Assembly (NCBI GenBank): GCA_902611415.1
Contig: CACLZM010000002.1
Coordinates: 90,524-154,523 of the forward strand
DNA length: 64,000 nucleotides
DNA from: an uncultured Alphaproteobacteria bacterium
GTDB taxonomy: Bacteria; Pseudomonadota; Alphaproteobacteria; HIMB59
Reading direction: 5' to 3'
Made by a program: the position numbers and the translations under genes. Below the pieces are notes generated by a model that saw nothing but the letters and a program-made list of their open reading frames with translations, did no database searches and was not told the DNA's origin. Positions 62,596 through 64,000 of this stretch are shown here, in pieces. Each line of letters begins with the position of its first letter. Position 1 is the first letter of the stretch.

Positions 62596-63999
62596 GTGTC
62601 ATCAACATTAGGTATAATAATAGGTAATAGAGATTTTTTTCCAGATCATCTAATTACAGAGGCTAGAAATGAAGTTTTAAATATTTTCAAGAATAAAGGT
62701 TTAAAACCTATTATTTTGAAAGACTCAGACACCAAGCTGGGTGGAGTGGAAACATTTCTTGAAGCTCAAAAGTGCGCTGATCTTTTTAAATCCCATAAAG
62801 ATGAAATAGAGGGCATATTAGTGGTCTTACCTAATTTTGGTGATGAAAAAGGAGTAGCTGACACAATTAGACTATCAGGTTTAGATGTGCCTGTTCTGGT
62901 TCAGGCAACTCCAGACGATTTAGAAAAAATGCAACCCTCAAATAGAAGAGATGCTTATTGTGGTAAAATATCTGTTTGTAATAATCTTTATCAATATGGA
63001 ATAAAGTACTCGTTAACAAAAAGCCATGTTGTAAGTTTGTCCGGAAATGAATTTGATTATGAGCTAAATAAATTTATTTCAATTTGTAAAGTAGTGAAAG
63101 GTATGAGGAGGGTCAGAATTGGAGCTGTTGGAGCTAGACCTCAAGCTTTTAATACAGTCAGGTTCAGTGAAAAAATTTTAGAACGCCATGGTATTAGTGT
63201 CACCACTATCGATTTATCAGAAGTCCTTGGTAAAGCTAAAGAACTTAATAATGATAGCAAAAAAGTTAAAGACTCGATGAATAGAATTTCAGGTTATGGA
63301 GATACTACTGCTACCCCATCTGAAAAATTATTACAGCTTGCGAGGCTCGATGTTGTTTTAAATGATTTTGTTGAAACAAACAAACTAGATGCTACTGCTA
63401 TTCAATGTTGGACAAGTGTTCAAGAAAATTATGGATGTAATGTTTGTACGTCAATGAGTATGATGAGCGAAAATATGCTTCCAAGTGCTTGTGAAGTAGA
63501 TGTCACTGGAACTTTAACGATGTATGCTATGCAATTAGCTTCAAACAGTCCTAGTGCTTTAGTTGATTGGAATAATAATTATGACCAAGACGAGGAAAAG
63601 TGTGTTTTATTTCACTGTGGAAATTGGGCTAAAAGTTTCCTCCCTGATTTGAAAATAAGTACAGCACCTATTTTGGGAAGTGTTTTTGGTGAGGAAAAAA
63701 CCCATGGTGCACTTGAAGGTAGAACCCCATCCAATCCTCTAACTTATGGAAGGATTTCCACTGATGATAACTTAGGTAAAATAAAATGCTACTTTGGAGA
63801 GGGAGAGCTAACTGATGATCCTTTAAACACTTTTGGTACAAGAGCTGTTGCAAAAGTACCTAAGCTTCAAAAATTAATGCAATATGTTTGTAGACACGGT
63901 TATGAACACCATGTAGTGATGAATGCTTCAAAAACGGGTGAAATATTAAATGAGGCTTGTGGTAATTATCTAAATTGGGAAACTTATATTCATAGTTAA
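62596..63999 (+). CDS. L-fucose/L-arabinose isomerase-like protein
   Basis: A 467-residue protein of the FucI/AraA-like superfamily: PVLVQATPDDLEKM, RRDAYCGKISVCNNLYQYG, RIGAVGARPQAFNTVRFSE and AIQCWTSVQENYGCNVC are recognisable family stretches, with Glu/Asp/His metal ligands expected in the central to C-terminal part (ACEVDVTGTL, FHCGNWA). These enzymes isomerise aldoses to ketoses with a divalent metal; the sugar is unknown. The start is GTG 62596 with AGGGGG about 9 bases upstream. Divergence from the kinase/transketolase operon suggests the same pathway. Confidence 0.82.
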   Translation: MSSTLGIIIGNRDFFPDHLITEARNEVLNIFKNKGLKPIILKDSDTKLGGVETFLEAQKCADLFKSHKDEIEGILVVLPNFGDEKGVADTIRLSGLDVPVLVQATPDDLEKMQPSNRRDAYCGKISVCNNLYQYGIKYSLTKSHVVSLSGNEFDYELNKFISICKVVKGMRRVRIGAVGARPQAFNTVRFSEKILERHGISVTTIDLSEVLGKAKELNNDSKKVKDSMNRISGYGDTTATPSEKLLQLARLDVVLNDFVETNKLDATAIQCWTSVQENYGCNVCTSMSMMSENMLPSACEVDVTGTLTMYAMQLASNSPSALVDWNNNYDQDEEKCVLFHCGNWAKSFLPDLKISTAPILGSVFGEEKTHGALEGRTPSNPLTYGRISTDDNLGKIKCYFGEGELTDDPLNTFGTRAVAKVPKLQKLMQYVCRHGYEHHVVMNASKTGEILNEACGNYLNWETYIHS

Positions 64000-64000
64000 T

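Noticed and set aside
1..64000. CRISPR arrays, insertion sequences, prophage genes and rRNA
   Set aside because: No regularly spaced repeats, transposase or integrase motifs, phage genes or rRNA sequence were seen on either strand.

Overview
This window is a compact, very AT-rich stretch of bacterial chromosome. Genes abut or overlap by a few bases and no gene-free stretch exceeds 300 bases. Gene content and order are alphaproteobacterial: rnd-kdsD-lptC-lptA-lptB, rpsA-ihfB-pyrF-trpF-trpB-trpA-accD-folC, infC-rpmI-rplT-pheS-pheT, uppP beside an NDUFA9-like gene, and soxBDAG. Low GC, tiny spacers and osmolyte/C1 plus sugar catabolism suggest a streamlined marine alphaproteobacterium (SAR11-like or HIMB59/AEGEAN-169-like). 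That placement is inference; no phylogenetic marker analysis could be run.

Layout. 1-1077: a truncated membrane-protein tail, a GST-like protein and a DCC-family thiol protein. 1224-13086 (minus): a possible long polycistron running rnd, kdsD, lptC, lptA, lptB (LPS), aroA, rpsA, ihfB, pyrF, trpF, trpB, trpA, accD, folC. 13122-20825: NDUFA9-like protein, uppP and glutamate synthase gltD-gltB. 20822-23540: an alpha/beta hydrolase and two glycosyltransferases. 23655-30213: infC, rpmI, rplT, pheS, pheT, lepA and tRNA-Ser(GGA). 30219-33354: two more glycosyltransferases, rmuC and an unrecognised coiled-coil protein. 33451-43368 (minus): sarcosine oxidase soxBDAG, a dimethylglycine-dehydrogenase-like flavoprotein, a MetF-like reductase and a GcvT/DmdA-like methyltransferase; together these would demethylate dimethylglycine/sarcosine-type osmolytes and pass C1 units to tetrahydrofolate.

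43397-63999 is dominated by sugar catabolism after one Fe(II)/2-oxoglutarate dioxygenase. It holds 6-phosphofructokinase, fructokinase (mak), a Gfo/Idh oxidoreductase, an SGNH hydrolase, a frameshifted aldo/keto reductase, ribokinase, a RbsD/FucU mutarotase, a 2-hydroxyacid dehydrogenase, D-lyxose/D-mannose isomerase, a PfkB kinase, an uncharacterised class-I-aldolase-like barrel, xylulokinase, an FrcK-like kinase, the FrcBCA fructose/ribose/mannose-type ABC importer, a divergent FGGY kinase, a split transketolase and a FucI/AraA-like isomerase. Most of the proposed FrcBCA substrates have an entry route here: mannose to fructose to F6P to FBP, and ribose to R5P.

The most interesting points are: (1) -10 elements placed exactly six bases before the ATG at three sugar genes, predicting leaderless mRNAs; (2) a palindrome filling the spacer of the frc promoter; (3) an isomerase / altered glycerol-kinase-like kinase / split-transketolase module that looks like an unassigned sugar pathway; and (4) the uncharacterised aldolase. 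No transcription-factor gene is visible in the window.
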